A DNA stretch of 64,000 bases from assembly GCA_029210045.1 (NCBI GenBank), contig JARGNX010000007.1, positions 47,455 to 111,454 of the forward strand, read 5' to 3'. Shown one piece after another: positions 8,664-17,862 of the stretch. This DNA is from Coxiellaceae bacterium (GTDB lineage: Bacteria; Pseudomonadota; Gammaproteobacteria; Coxiellales; Coxiellaceae). Every line of letters begins with the position of its first letter. The stretch's first letter is position 1. The notes under the pieces were generated by a model. It searched no databases. It had not been told where the DNA came from and was given only the letters and a program-made list of their open reading frames with translations. The position numbers were made by a program, and so were the translations under genes.

Positions 8664-10097
8664 ATGACCGATTTGACTGCAACTAATCAGCGATTGGGCG
8701 AGTGTTTTGACGATATTATTCAGAAATGGGACAGTGAAATCACGCCCTTGTTAGAAGAGTTTATTAGTATTCCAAATAAATCCGTGATGTTTGATCCTGA
8801 CTGGAAAGCACACGGTTATATGGATCAAGCGGTTAAGTTGATGGTTGATTGGTGTGAAAAGCAACCAATTAAAGGCATGCAACTGGAAGTGATTGAAGAG
8901 ACTGATCGTACTCCATTAATATATATCGATATCCCCGGTCAAAATGATGACACTATATTGTTGTATGGTCATTTGGACAAACAGCCAGAAATGGTCGGTT
9001 GGGACGAAGATAAAGGTCCGTGGAAGCCAGTGTTAATTGGCGATAAATTATATGGTCGCGGCGGCGCAGATGACGGCTATGCGGTGTTTTCTGCATTGAC
9101 TGCGATTAGCACATTGCAAGCGAATGATATTCCGCACTCACGTTGTGTTGTGATCATAGAAGCCAGTGAAGAAAGTGGCAGTTGCGATTTGGTGCATTAC
9201 TTGAAACAATTAACGCCACGTATCGGTAGTCCCAGTTTGATTATTGCTTTGGATTCCGGTTGTGGTAACTACGAGCAAATGTGGAATACCACTTCGTTGC
9301 GTGGCATTTTAGGTGGTAGCTTAACGGTGAAAGTAACCAAAGAAGGTGTGCACTCCGGTCAAGGCAGTGGTGTGATCCCCGGAACGATGATGGTGATGCG
9401 TGAATTGATGGATCGTATAGAAGATCATCACACCGGTAAAATTTTACCTGAATTTTTACACGTCGATATTCCACAGCAACGTATTGATCAGGCCAAACAA
9501 GCGGCCGAGATTCTAGGCGATGAAGTGATTGATGCTTATGCTTGGCATGGTGATACACAACCAATGACAATAGATGTGACTGATTTATTATTAAATCGCA
9601 CATGGCGCAGTCAAGTGGCGATCACAGGGGCGGATGGTTTACCAGCGATTGCAGATGCGGGTAATGTGACCTTGCCTGAAATCAGTTTTAAGTTATCAGT
9701 ACGATTAGCGCCGACTTTAAATCCTGAGGCGGTTATTCCTGAGTTAAAAGCCCTGTTAGAAAAAGATGCGCCTTACGGTGCAACGGTTGAGGCTGATTTC
9801 TTTGAGCATGGTCCTGGTTGGAATGCACCTGCGATTAGCGACTGGTTGGCTGATGCCTGTGATCAAGCATCGCAAACTTTTTATGGTAAGCCTGCGGCTT
9901 ATCATGGAGAGGGAGGCAGTATTCCGTTTATGGGTATGTTGGGAGATATCTATCCACAAGCGCAATTTTTAATTACTGGCGTATTGGGTCCGCATTCAAA
10001 TGCGCACGGTCCAAATGAGTTTATTCATTTACCAATGGCAAAAAAACTGACCGGTTGTGTGGCGTCAGTGATTGCTGCTCACCATATTAGAGACTAA
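8664..10097 (+). CDS. M20-family metallopeptidase
   Basis: 477 residues. A two-zinc M20 dipeptidase/carboxypeptidase: 'LYGHLDKQPE' holds the first His-x-Asp, 'GRGGADDGYAVFS' the bridging Asp, 'IEASEESGS' the catalytic and metal Glu pair, 'IALDSG' an Asp ligand, and 'GPHSNAHGPNEF' the last His. The ATG at 8664 has GGGG 8 nt upstream; a GTG at 8655 is less likely. Its stop codon overlaps the nadB start (TAATG), so the two are translationally coupled although their activities are unrelated. The exact substrate is unknown. Confidence 0.88.
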   Translation: MTDLTATNQRLGECFDDIIQKWDSEITPLLEEFISIPNKSVMFDPDWKAHGYMDQAVKLMVDWCEKQPIKGMQLEVIEETDRTPLIYIDIPGQNDDTILLYGHLDKQPEMVGWDEDKGPWKPVLIGDKLYGRGGADDGYAVFSALTAISTLQANDIPHSRCVVIIEASEESGSCDLVHYLKQLTPRIGSPSLIIALDSGCGNYEQMWNTTSLRGILGGSLTVKVTKEGVHSGQGSGVIPGTMMVMRELMDRIEDHHTGKILPEFLHVDIPQQRIDQAKQAAEILGDEVIDAYAWHGDTQPMTIDVTDLLLNRTWRSQVAITGADGLPAIADAGNVTLPEISFKLSVRLAPTLNPEAVIPELKALLEKDAPYGATVEADFFEHGPGWNAPAISDWLADACDQASQTFYGKPAAYHGEGGSIPFMGMLGDIYPQAQFLITGVLGPHSNAHGPNEFIHLPMAKKLTGCVASVIAAHHIRD

Positions 10098-11704
10098 TGC
10101 ACGCAGAAACACATAACTACGATATCTTAATTATTGGCAGTGGTGCTGCCGGTTTGGCTTTGGCGCTGAGCTTGGCTGATCATTATCATATAGCTTTAAT
10201 TAGTAAGGCCGATTTAGTGGCGGGTTCATCACCACGTGCGCAAGGTGGTATTGCTGCGGTGATGTCGGAAAGCGAAGACAGTCTTGATGCGCATATTCAG
10301 GATACTTTGAATGCCGGTGCAGATTTATGTGATAAGTCGGTAGTGGAGTTTGTGGTGCGTCGTGGTAAAAAAGCGATTGAGTTTTTAATGCGTCGCGGTG
10401 TGGGTTTTACTCATCAACCAGAGCAGCACGATCAATTGCATTTAACTCAAGAAGGTGGTCATAGTCATCGTCGCATTTTGCATGTGGCCGATAAGACGGG
10501 TGTTGCGGTGGTAAAGACGCTGGCTGAGCAAGCGTTATCGCATCCGCGCATCGATTGTTTTACGGAATACACAGCGATTGATTTGGTGATGCAGGATGAT
10601 GAATGCGTCGGTGCTACGATGCTGCATAATGCAACACAGGATATTCACCACTTTATCGCGCATAAAACGGTGTTGGCTACAGGTGGTGCTAGTGGTTGTT
10701 ATCGATATACTAGCAATTCGAATCAAGCCACCGGTGATGGCATTGCGATGGCGTGGCGTGCTGGTTGTCGGGTGGCTAATTTAGAATTTAATCAGTTTCA
10801 TCCTACGTGTTTATACCACCCAGATGCTAAATCATTTTTAATCAGTGAAGTAATGCGTGGTGAGGGTGCTGTGCTGCGCTTGCCGAATGGTGAACGCTTT
10901 ATGCAGCGTTATGATCAGCGCGAAGAGATGGCGCCGCGTGATATTGTGGCACGTGCGATCGAAGCTGAAATAAAAAGTCATGCTTGTGATTATGTGTTGT
11001 TGGATATTTCACATTTGGCGGACGAAGATATTAAGCGTATGTTCCCAACGATTTATCAGCGTTGTTTGGAATTTGATATTGATATTACACAACAGGCTAT
11101 TCCTGTCGTGCCGGCAGCGCATTATACCTGTGGTGGTGTCATGGCTGATTTAACCGGTGCAACAGATATTGCGAATTTATTTGCGATTGGGGAAGTGGCT
11201 TATACCGGTTTGCATGGCGCAAATCGTATGGCGAGTAATTCGTTGTTGGAGTGTTTGGTGTTTGCAGCCAGTGCCAGTGAAGCTATACGGCAGCAATTAA
11301 TGCAGCAACCATTGTTGGTGGAGATCAATTCACCGTGGTTGAACTTGCATCAGCTAGCGGTTGAGTTTGATGCTCAGCAGCGCATTGCTCATGTGCAGGA
11401 TTTAATGTGGCGTACGGCAGGCATTGTGCGCTGTGATGATTTGCTACTGCAGGCGCATGAGCAATTGCAGCAGTGGTTTGCTGAGCTAGAGGCGATTTTT
11501 TCAACGGCGCATTTAAATAAAACGCTAACGGAGTGCCGCAACATGGTGCAAGTGGCGCTATTGATTATTGAGTCAGCACTGCAGCGCCATGAGTCACGTG
11601 GCTTGCATTATAATGTTGATCATCCTGAGGCCGTGCCAAATCCGCAGCCGACAATCTTGATGCCACCAGCGTATATGCCGAGTGAAATAGCGCGAGAATC
11701 TTGA
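10097..11704 (+). CDS. nadB: L-aspartate oxidase
   Basis: Oxidises L-aspartate to iminoaspartate, the first step of bacterial de novo NAD synthesis, feeding NadA. 535 residues, the usual length. The FAD-binding 'ILIIGSGAAGLALALSL' starts near residue 10; 'SPRAQGGIAAV' (around 46) and 'HGANRMASNSLLECLVF' (around 374) are family signatures, and 'HYTCGG' marks the active-site region. nadA and nadC are not in the window. The start overlaps the preceding peptidase stop. Confidence 0.95.
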   Translation: MHAETHNYDILIIGSGAAGLALALSLADHYHIALISKADLVAGSSPRAQGGIAAVMSESEDSLDAHIQDTLNAGADLCDKSVVEFVVRRGKKAIEFLMRRGVGFTHQPEQHDQLHLTQEGGHSHRRILHVADKTGVAVVKTLAEQALSHPRIDCFTEYTAIDLVMQDDECVGATMLHNATQDIHHFIAHKTVLATGGASGCYRYTSNSNQATGDGIAMAWRAGCRVANLEFNQFHPTCLYHPDAKSFLISEVMRGEGAVLRLPNGERFMQRYDQREEMAPRDIVARAIEAEIKSHACDYVLLDISHLADEDIKRMFPTIYQRCLEFDIDITQQAIPVVPAAHYTCGGVMADLTGATDIANLFAIGEVAYTGLHGANRMASNSLLECLVFAASASEAIRQQLMQQPLLVEINSPWLNLHQLAVEFDAQQRIAHVQDLMWRTAGIVRCDDLLLQAHEQLQQWFAELEAIFSTAHLNKTLTECRNMVQVALLIIESALQRHESRGLHYNVDHPEAVPNPQPTILMPPAYMPSEIARES

Positions 11705-11729
11705 TAACACTTTGATATCCCCCTCTTTT

Positions 11730-11814
11730 CCAATAAATTAGAAGTTCGACTTCTAATTTATTGGGTTTTAAATGAGTAAAATGCTATAATTTAGAAGTTG
11801 AACTTCTAAATTAT
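11730..11814. promoter_or_regulatory. Two long inverted repeats before ATPase 2
   Basis: The first has 16-bp arms (11730-11745 and 11749-11764) around TCG. The second, 11786-11814, is a perfect 29-nt inverted repeat with one central base. Both share the core TTAGAAGTT...AACTTCTAA. The first could also terminate nadB, but the shared core and the position 10-95 nt before the ATPase start argue for operators. Confidence 0.7.
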
Positions 11815-11824
11815 TGGGTTATAT

Positions 11825-12991
11825 ATGAGCATAAAACGTGAAATGTCAGGTGAATTGCTGAGTATGGCAAGCAGCTATCCAGTGGTTACCGTGGTAGGGC
11901 CGCGGCAATCAGGAAAGACCACCTTGGTGAAAGCATGTTTTCCTGATCTGCCTTATGTGAATTTGGAATCGATAGATAAACAGCAAGCCGCACTTGAAGA
12001 TCCGCAAGGCATGATTGAGGCATATGCAGAAACGGGCGCTATTTTTGATGAAATTCAAAATGTGCCCCAATTATTATCATGCATACAAGTGGTCGTCGAC
12101 GCACAAGATAAAAAAGGTCAATTCATACTAACGGGTAGCCATCAGCTGGATTTGCATCAAGCTATTACGCAGTCTCTAGCGGGGCGAACGGCTTTATTAA
12201 GCTTGCTGCCGTTGACGATTGCGGAGACCAAGCAGTTGGGTGAAGTGTTCTCTTTAGATGAATATATATTGCAAGGTTTTTACCCGCGTATTTATAGGGA
12301 TAAACTCAATCCAACGAAGATGTATCGGCAGTATGTGCAAACCTATGTTGAGCGTGATGTGCGTAAGATTATTAATATAAAAGACCTGCAGCAGTTTCAA
12401 GTATTTATTCGGTTGTGTGCAGCGCGTGTTGGTCAGATGATTAACTATTCCAATATTGCTAATGAAATGGGTGTTTCTTACCATACGGTAAAGCAATGGC
12501 TATCAGTGTTAGAGGCGACCTTCATTATTTATCGATTGCCGCCCTATTATGCGAATATTAATAAACAGCTGGTGAAATCGCCTAAATTATATTTTTATGA
12601 TGTAGGTTTGGCGACTTATTTAATGAAGCTGGAAGATATTGACCAGGTTTTTCATAATGCAGCGCATGGTGCTCTAATGGAAAATCTTTGCATTAATGAA
12701 TTAATTAAGACACGGCTTAACAAGGGGCTAGATCCAAATTTATTTTATTATCGTGATTCTCAGGGGTGTGAGGTAGATGTGCTTTATCAGCAAGGAGATA
12801 AGTTGATTCCCATAGAGATTAAGGCTGGTAAGACCTATCAGCAGCGATTCTCCAAAGGGATTGATAAGCTTCGTGAATATTTAGGTGATAAGTTAGGTCA
12901 AGGGTATGTCGTATATGCTGGTGAGCATGAACAAAATATTCGGCTTAATCAGCTCATTAATTTTGAGCGGGTATCTGAGATTGTTGCTTAG
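11825..12991 (+). CDS. AAA_14/DUF4143 ATPase
   Basis: 388 residues. Walker A GPRQSGKT (25-32), Walker B 'AIFDEIQ' (72-78), sensor-like 'FILTGSHQ', a helix-turn-helix-like stretch ('YSNIANEMGVSYHTVKQWL', near 205-225) and the DUF4143 C-terminus with 'YRDSQGCEVDVLY...IPIEIKAGKT', a PD-(D/E)xK-like nuclease pattern. The family's function is unsettled. No good ribosome site precedes the ATG; the palindromes end 10 nt before it. It is distantly similar to the ATPases at 1566, 19797 and 33808. Confidence 0.85.
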   Translation: MSIKREMSGELLSMASSYPVVTVVGPRQSGKTTLVKACFPDLPYVNLESIDKQQAALEDPQGMIEAYAETGAIFDEIQNVPQLLSCIQVVVDAQDKKGQFILTGSHQLDLHQAITQSLAGRTALLSLLPLTIAETKQLGEVFSLDEYILQGFYPRIYRDKLNPTKMYRQYVQTYVERDVRKIINIKDLQQFQVFIRLCAARVGQMINYSNIANEMGVSYHTVKQWLSVLEATFIIYRLPPYYANINKQLVKSPKLYFYDVGLATYLMKLEDIDQVFHNAAHGALMENLCINELIKTRLNKGLDPNLFYYRDSQGCEVDVLYQQGDKLIPIEIKAGKTYQQRFSKGIDKLREYLGDKLGQGYVVYAGEHEQNIRLNQLINFERVSEIVA

Positions 12992-13007
12992 CTTTCTAGC
13001 TTGTTAT

Positions 13008-14018
13008 TTAATTACATAAGCCTGATTTTAAGGCGTCCATATAGAGTTCATTTTCTTCACCTGCAGCGGACCAGTCACCGCCTGGTGCTTCGGTGCGACT
13101 CGTTAAGAATCGCTTTAACAATTTGATGTAGGGTTGTTCTGCTTCTGGGATGCTGGGGTCGGTGAGGCGCAATGGTGCCGCTTGGCATTTGCTGACGGTA
13201 CTGACGCATCTTTCATGTTCACGTTCTGCTATTTCAACCAGTTCATCAAACAGCGGTAAGTTGTCGCGACTTGGATAGGTGCGGTCACGATTATAACTCG
13301 CGATGATGGTGTGGATATCGCCGCGTGCATACTCTAAGGCTGTTAAGAAAACTTCAAGACCGAGACGTTCACGCGCAGTTAATTGGATGCGTGTTCTGCG
13401 TGGTGAGGTTTCGCAGACGTCAAACACTCGTTTCATTTTTAATAATATGGAAATCGTTTCGGCTTGTCGGGTGTGTTGGTTTAGTTCAATGGTTTTTTGC
13501 AATTGCTTAATGGCGTCTTCACTTAAAGGTATCTTGGTGTCTGGATTAGGAATTAAATCAACCATATCAAAAGAGTCGTAATATAGGCCATCCGCGTCAA
13601 AATGGCGTTTAATTTTGATGGCCGCTTGGATGTTGCCGGGTGGTACAAAGCGCGCGGTTCTTACTTTGGTCCATTCTTTTACCAGGTCATTCATTTGTGT
13701 TTCACTGGGTTCGGCTGTAGCAGGAAAGAGTGTCAGTGAGCGTCGGTATAGGTCATGAAAGCCTTCTACCTTCTCATCTAGCGCCACAATATAGATGTAG
13801 CTTTCACTGAGTGGTGCAATGTCGTCGAAGCTATTGATTTGCGGGAAAAAACCGGCGACATTGATGTCTGTTGTAAAGGCTACATCGGGTCGTCGTGATT
13901 CAAAGAAGGGTGCATCTCGGTCGATTTTCGCTTCATCAGAAGTGGCCATTGGTGCGCCAATTCCGTGCATAAATATCTCTGATGGTGGCCTTGGTTCACC
14001 ACGGTATAAGGTTCTCAT
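13008..14018 (-). CDS. Putative cholera/pertussis-toxin-like ADP-ribosyltransferase
   Basis: 336 residues with no signal peptide. The N-terminus 'LYRGEPRPPSEIFMHGI' (residues 4-20) closely follows the NAD-binding motif of pertussis toxin S1 and cholera toxin A (Y-R-x-[DE]-x-R-P-P-x-x-I-F-x-x-G), giving R6 as the catalytic Arg. 'VAFTTDI' (46-52) sits where the Ser-Thr-Ser strand is expected. 'KEWTKVRTARFVPPGNI' (114-130) parallels the Glu-Tyr...Ile-Pro-Pro-Glu-Asn-Ile region of S1, with E115 as candidate catalytic Glu and a three-residue insertion. The C-terminal 200 residues are unrecognised. GGGAG lies 9 nt before the ATG. The role is inferred; a degenerate active site is possible. Confidence 0.6.
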   Translation of the reverse strand: MRTLYRGEPRPPSEIFMHGIGAPMATSDEAKIDRDAPFFESRRPDVAFTTDINVAGFFPQINSFDDIAPLSESYIYIVALDEKVEGFHDLYRRSLTLFPATAEPSETQMNDLVKEWTKVRTARFVPPGNIQAAIKIKRHFDADGLYYDSFDMVDLIPNPDTKIPLSEDAIKQLQKTIELNQHTRQAETISILLKMKRVFDVCETSPRRTRIQLTARERLGLEVFLTALEYARGDIHTIIASYNRDRTYPSRDNLPLFDELVEIAEREHERCVSTVSKCQAAPLRLTDPSIPEAEQPYIKLLKRFLTSRTEAPGGDWSAAGEENELYMDALKSGLCN

Positions 14019-14061
14019 TGCTATTTTGCTCCCACGCTGGCTATGTCGTTATGGGCATATA

Positions 14062-15252
14062 TTATACGCTTTGTTTGGATGGAAGGCGAAAATAGATCAC
14101 TACACAGGCGATGGTTAATGCAATAAACCCGGTCATGGTGAATGCCAATGGCATGGCGCTATGATGGATGATGATGCCGATTAAAATACTGGTCAGTCCA
14201 GCTACAGTGTATCGTCCCGTTCCAACCAAAGCTGCAGTAATGCCAGTATGTTTGACGGCATGTTGTAAGGCAAAGCTATTGAGTTCTGCGAATAACATGC
14301 CGGTTCCGAACGTAGCAAAATAGCAGGGTGCCGCTACGCTCCATAAATTATTCGGCCAAATGCTTAATGTGATGATCATCGCTACAGCTCCACACATACC
14401 AATGCTTAGCCCTAGCGTCAGGATTTTTTTATCATCGAAGTTATAATTTCTCAATACCCGAGCCAGAATGGTGGCAATGATGAGGCCTGAGGCATTAATC
14501 GCAAAGAGATAGCCAAAGTATTGTTTAGGGATATGGTAAATGGTGATATAGATAAACGGTGATGCGGCAATAAATGAAAACATAACACAAAAATTAGTAG
14601 CGGCGGCGAGTGTGGAAAATAAAAAAGGTAAGTGTTTTAACTGTTGCCAATAGCTTTGAAACAGTGTTGAAAAAGACGGTGGGTTTCGCATTTTTGGTGG
14701 AAAGCTTTCTTTTACAAATAGTGCAACCATAAGCAGTAGTGAGCCATAGATGGCTAAAAAATAAAAATTAGCTTGCCAGTCAAACCATGCCAGTAAATTA
14801 CTACCAATGATAGGCCCAATCATTGGAGCGATGAACACCATCGTGATGGTGATACGCAGTACTTGGGTTAATTGCTTTTTATCCGGAAATAAATCTTTAG
14901 TGATGGCTAATGTCATTACAGCACCGGAGCATGCGCCAAGCGCTTGTAAAAAACGCATCCATACGAGCTCATGGATGGTGGTGCTTAAGGCGGCCATGAC
15001 TGAGCCGATAATAAAAATCATTAACCCAATCAGAACGATCGGTTTACGCCCAAAGCGATCAGAGAGTGGTCCCCATAGCAGCTGCATAAAAGCAAAGGTG
15101 ATAAAAAATACAGACAGTGTTAATTGGATCTCGGTGTGACTGGCATCCATTTGACGGCTAATAATTGGCATCGAAGATAAGTAAATATCGGTGGATATCG
15201 GTGCAAATACACCCAAGCATGCTAGGTAGGTGATAAGTAAGAATCTGTTCAT
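14062..15252 (-). CDS. MFS drug exporter, Bcr/CflA family (second copy)
   Basis: 396 residues, 12 hydrophobic segments. 'STDIYLSSMPIISRQM' near residue 20 and 'LLWGPLSDRFGRKPIVL' near 58 are the subfamily signatures. It is only distantly similar to the exporter at 2900-4087, so this is not a recent duplication. It ends 43 nt upstream of the toxin-like gene's start on the same strand; a -10-like TATAAT for that gene lies within the exporter's last codons, so they may be transcribed separately. Confidence 0.87.
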   Translation of the reverse strand: MNRFLLITYLACLGVFAPISTDIYLSSMPIISRQMDASHTEIQLTLSVFFITFAFMQLLWGPLSDRFGRKPIVLIGLMIFIIGSVMAALSTTIHELVWMRFLQALGACSGAVMTLAITKDLFPDKKQLTQVLRITITMVFIAPMIGPIIGSNLLAWFDWQANFYFLAIYGSLLLMVALFVKESFPPKMRNPPSFSTLFQSYWQQLKHLPFLFSTLAAATNFCVMFSFIAASPFIYITIYHIPKQYFGYLFAINASGLIIATILARVLRNYNFDDKKILTLGLSIGMCGAVAMIITLSIWPNNLWSVAAPCYFATFGTGMLFAELNSFALQHAVKHTGITAALVGTGRYTVAGLTSILIGIIIHHSAMPLAFTMTGFIALTIACVVIYFRLPSKQSV

Positions 15253-15461
15253 TTATTCCCTTAAAGTGAACGCGGCTTTTACTTTGTGGCTTGTGTATTG
15301 TATCTGAAATTAGGTCTTGTTGTTGAGCATAGTTGTTACAAGGTGTCTGGTTAATTTATTGGACAATCTCAAGTTTGCGCCGTATGCTTAGCCCGCATTT
15401 TTTATGGGTAAATACCAGCTGTAAGTTATTGTTAGCAATACAATTTTATTGGAGGTCTGTG

Positions 15462-15731
15462 GTGGTGAGTCTTATTAATTGGTTTTTTGGTATCGGACTA
15501 TTTGTAAATGCCATGTTATTTATTCCGCAGTTGTATCGGATTATTAAAGATGAAAGTGCTAAGGAATTATCATTGATTATGTTTACGGGATTTTGCCTAA
15601 ATCAGTTAAGCGCTATTGCTTATGGCTTTGTGCATAATGATCTTGAAATAATGATTGGTTTTGGCTTGGCATTTGTTCTGTGTTTTGCCATTACCGTATT
15701 TGCGATTTTTTATAGGGTCACCAGGGATTGA
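15462..15731 (+). CDS. PQ-loop / SemiSWEET-like membrane protein
   Basis: 89 residues when started at the GTG at 15462, which has GGAGG 6 nt upstream; neighbouring GTGs at 15459 and 15465 are also possible. Three hydrophobic segments, with the PQ-loop 'LFIPQLYRIIKDESAKELSL' (residues 18-37) in the first. This is the half-transporter form of the SWEET sugar transporters, which works as a dimer. Longer upstream readings of this frame lack a ribosome site. Confidence 0.75.
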   Translation: MVSLINWFFGIGLFVNAMLFIPQLYRIIKDESAKELSLIMFTGFCLNQLSAIAYGFVHNDLEIMIGFGLAFVLCFAITVFAIFYRVTRD

Positions 15732-15937
15732 TAGTTGCTCCTGCACGAGACTGATCCCATTGATAATATTAATATATGAACATTTAAGGCTGAACATATA
15801 ATAAAACTACTCCGGCTGATAAGCAACCTACTGAGCGTGACATATTAATCCGCAATGCACAGTAATGATTCAAGACTTGACCCCATAGCAGTTAGGCGGC
15901 ATATTGAGGCGGTTATCAATGGTAAGGGAGTGCCATT

Positions 15938-17467
15938 ATGCGATCAGCGAAGCCGAAGCGTAGGCGTTTTTTAGAGCCTCGAGAGGATGAATGTAAGCAT
16001 GGCACGGAAGCGTATCGAAAAGGCGAGGAGTTTTCTGCTCATCGTGAAAAAACCTTATCAAAACTAGCCAAGCAATCGCGTGAGCTGAAGCATCGTAATA
16101 AATGGAAGCATATCTATTGGACCCCTGGCTCAAAAAGAAGCTGGAATGCAAAGTTTTATAATGAGGAGTTATGCTGCCGTCAAATGTCTGCCTATTTTAT
16201 GAAGCACTTTGATCGCTTTGCTGCAACTAGTTACCATCGCGTGTTAGGTTCAAAAGAAGCTATAGATAGAACGGATTTACCTGCTAATCGATATGATAAG
16301 GAGAGAGTGGCTTATCGTGGTGATAGGTATATGTTTTCTTCGATAGAAAAAAATGGTTTGGGTAAGTGCTTGCAGTTGGTTTGCCAGGATATGAAGCTTG
16401 GTGAGGCAAAGCGCTTTATGCTGGATTCTGAAAACCATGCGATGGCCGTTGTGGTGGTGTATGAAGCGCCTGAAAAATATGTTGTGCATTTTTATGATCC
16501 TAATAGCACCAAAAGCCATCAAATGGCCGAGTGTCGTGATATGAATGAGGTGAAGTCACTGCGTCTTTCGCATTTTTTATCTGATCTCACTATTCATCGT
16601 ACCTATTTTCCGGTGCTAAAAAGTATGGTAGTAGCTTTTTATAGTAACCCTTACGAGCTGCGTCCTTGTGATGATAGTGGTGTGTTAGAGCCTGTGGAGT
16701 CTTATGGTAATAACTTGGGTGAGTTCTTACAATATGCATTGATGTATGAGCTTAAGGATTCAGTGATTGCTGCGGTGCAATTAATTCTTGATAAGCATGA
16801 ATCTATCTTATCCATGGATAAAAAAGCAGAGATGCTGCTTGGCTTAGATAAAAGAAGAGTAGCAGCATTGAATGGTGCAATATTTGAGGGTCATGTTAGC
16901 GCACCTATCGCATTTTGTAGATTGGTTTTAGAGTGCGATCAGAAAAAATTATCTTTGACTGCCAAGAAGCATTTATTGTTTCGTGTAAATAAGGATAATA
17001 TGCTCCCGCTCAACAATGCTATATATAAAAATAATACGGCATTTATGCGGGCCTTTATCAAGCTGGTGCTGGAGACAAATACACAGAATCTACCGCGCGC
17101 ATATAAAAAAGCGTTTGTTCTGGCTAGGCATGGAGGTGTGCCAGCTATTCATCAGGCCATGAAGAAAGGAAATACTGAGATGGCTATTGTATATGCAAAA
17201 GCCATCGTTGCGGCGAAGCATTCATCAATTGGCAGTAGGTCTAAGCGATATTTATTGGAGGCCAAGGATGCAAGTGGCAAGACGGCAATTGATGTTGCTA
17301 TTGATAATGGCTATATTGATACAGCTAGAGCCTATCAAAAACTGATTGCTGCCTATGTGAAATCAGAGCGACCTGAGCTGCAAATAAAGCCTCAGGTTGC
17401 CCCTAAAGTTAACTTTGATGATGAAGATGTTGGTGGTTTTCATTTCCCTGCGTGTGTAATTAGTTGA
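15938..17467 (+). CDS. ShET2/EspL/OspD3-like cysteine protease with ankyrin-like repeats
   Basis: 509 residues. A basic N-terminus ('KPKRRR', 5-10) is followed by a domain with Cys79/Cys80 in 'EELCCRQMSAY', His167 in 'SENHAMAVVVVY' and Asp187 in 'VVHFYDPNS'. The Cys-His spacing (88) and His-Asp spacing (20) are close to those I recall for the EspL triad (Cys47, His131, Asp153). From about 245 onward, helical pairs of ankyrin-like character repeat, as in EspL and OspD3. Those type III effectors cleave host RHIM-domain proteins. Function here is inferred. AAGGGAG precedes the ATG. KPKRRR could act as a nuclear localisation signal. Confidence 0.65.
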   Translation: MRSAKPKRRRFLEPREDECKHGTEAYRKGEEFSAHREKTLSKLAKQSRELKHRNKWKHIYWTPGSKRSWNAKFYNEELCCRQMSAYFMKHFDRFAATSYHRVLGSKEAIDRTDLPANRYDKERVAYRGDRYMFSSIEKNGLGKCLQLVCQDMKLGEAKRFMLDSENHAMAVVVVYEAPEKYVVHFYDPNSTKSHQMAECRDMNEVKSLRLSHFLSDLTIHRTYFPVLKSMVVAFYSNPYELRPCDDSGVLEPVESYGNNLGEFLQYALMYELKDSVIAAVQLILDKHESILSMDKKAEMLLGLDKRRVAALNGAIFEGHVSAPIAFCRLVLECDQKKLSLTAKKHLLFRVNKDNMLPLNNAIYKNNTAFMRAFIKLVLETNTQNLPRAYKKAFVLARHGGVPAIHQAMKKGNTEMAIVYAKAIVAAKHSSIGSRSKRYLLEAKDASGKTAIDVAIDNGYIDTARAYQKLIAAYVKSERPELQIKPQVAPKVNFDDEDVGGFHFPACVIS

Positions 17468-17532
17468 AAAAGCGCCTTATTTTATTAGAAGTGTAAATAC
17501 AAAAAAATCCATGTATTTATTGCAAGAATTAC

Positions 17533-17564
17533 TTGACCTTACACTATGGGTAAGGGTTTATAGT
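17533..17564 (+). promoter_or_regulatory. MerR-family-type promoter (CueR/ZntR-like)
   Basis: TTGACC (-35, 17533-17538), a 20-bp spacer and TATAGT (-10, 17559-17564). The spacer carries a dyad, ACCTTAC (17536-17542) facing GTAAGG (17550-17555). An overlong spacer with such a dyad is typical of promoters activated by MerR proteins sensing Cu or Zn. No merR-like gene is nearby and the gene downstream is degenerate. Confidence 0.55.
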
Positions 17565-17607
17565 ACTCTCATGTTGTAAAGAGTTATGAATTGAAAGTGT
17601 TTATGAG

Positions 17608-17767
17608 ATGAATTGTGAGGCTGATGTGATGACGACAATAATAAAGAAAATAGCCTCAAACAGAATTTTTACCGATCTCACACGCAGCAGCGAAGGATGA
17701 TGTTGTTCTCGCTATAGGTAGTCCGGATGATTATCTGAGAATGGCACCATCTTTAGCAACCCTATGA
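17608..17767 (+). pseudogene. Small degenerate gene behind the MerR-type promoter
   Basis: One frame runs 30 codons from the ATG at 17608 to a TGA at 17698-17700 ('MTTIIKKIASNRIFTDL'). A second frame overlaps and continues to a TGA at 17765-17767 with protein-like sequence ('DDVVLAIGSPDDYLRMAPSL'). A single frameshift near 17670 would join them. I do not recognise the product. A terminator overlaps the end, so the unit looks like a complete, broken transcription unit. Confidence 0.4.
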
Positions 17768-17802
17768 CCGCATTACTGCAAAGTGATGCGGTCATTTTTT
17801 TT
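17764..17802 (+). terminator. Rho-independent terminator
   Basis: ATGACCGCAT (17764-17773) pairs with ATGCGGTCAT (17786-17795) and is followed directly by a run of eight T. Confidence 0.85.
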
Positions 17803-17862
17803 ATCGGTTGTGCTCAGGCAGCTATACTGACAGTATCTTGAATATTTTCGGTGAGGTGTGTG

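Noticed and set aside
9241-9603. 120-codon minus-strand frame inside the M20 peptidase
   Set aside because: All M20 metal ligands are on the + strand; the reverse frame has no recognisable features.
15747-15830. PmrA-like promoter before the EspL-like gene
   Set aside because: TTTAAG and TATAAT occur near 15783-15800, but the second half-site and the 10-bp spacing are missing.
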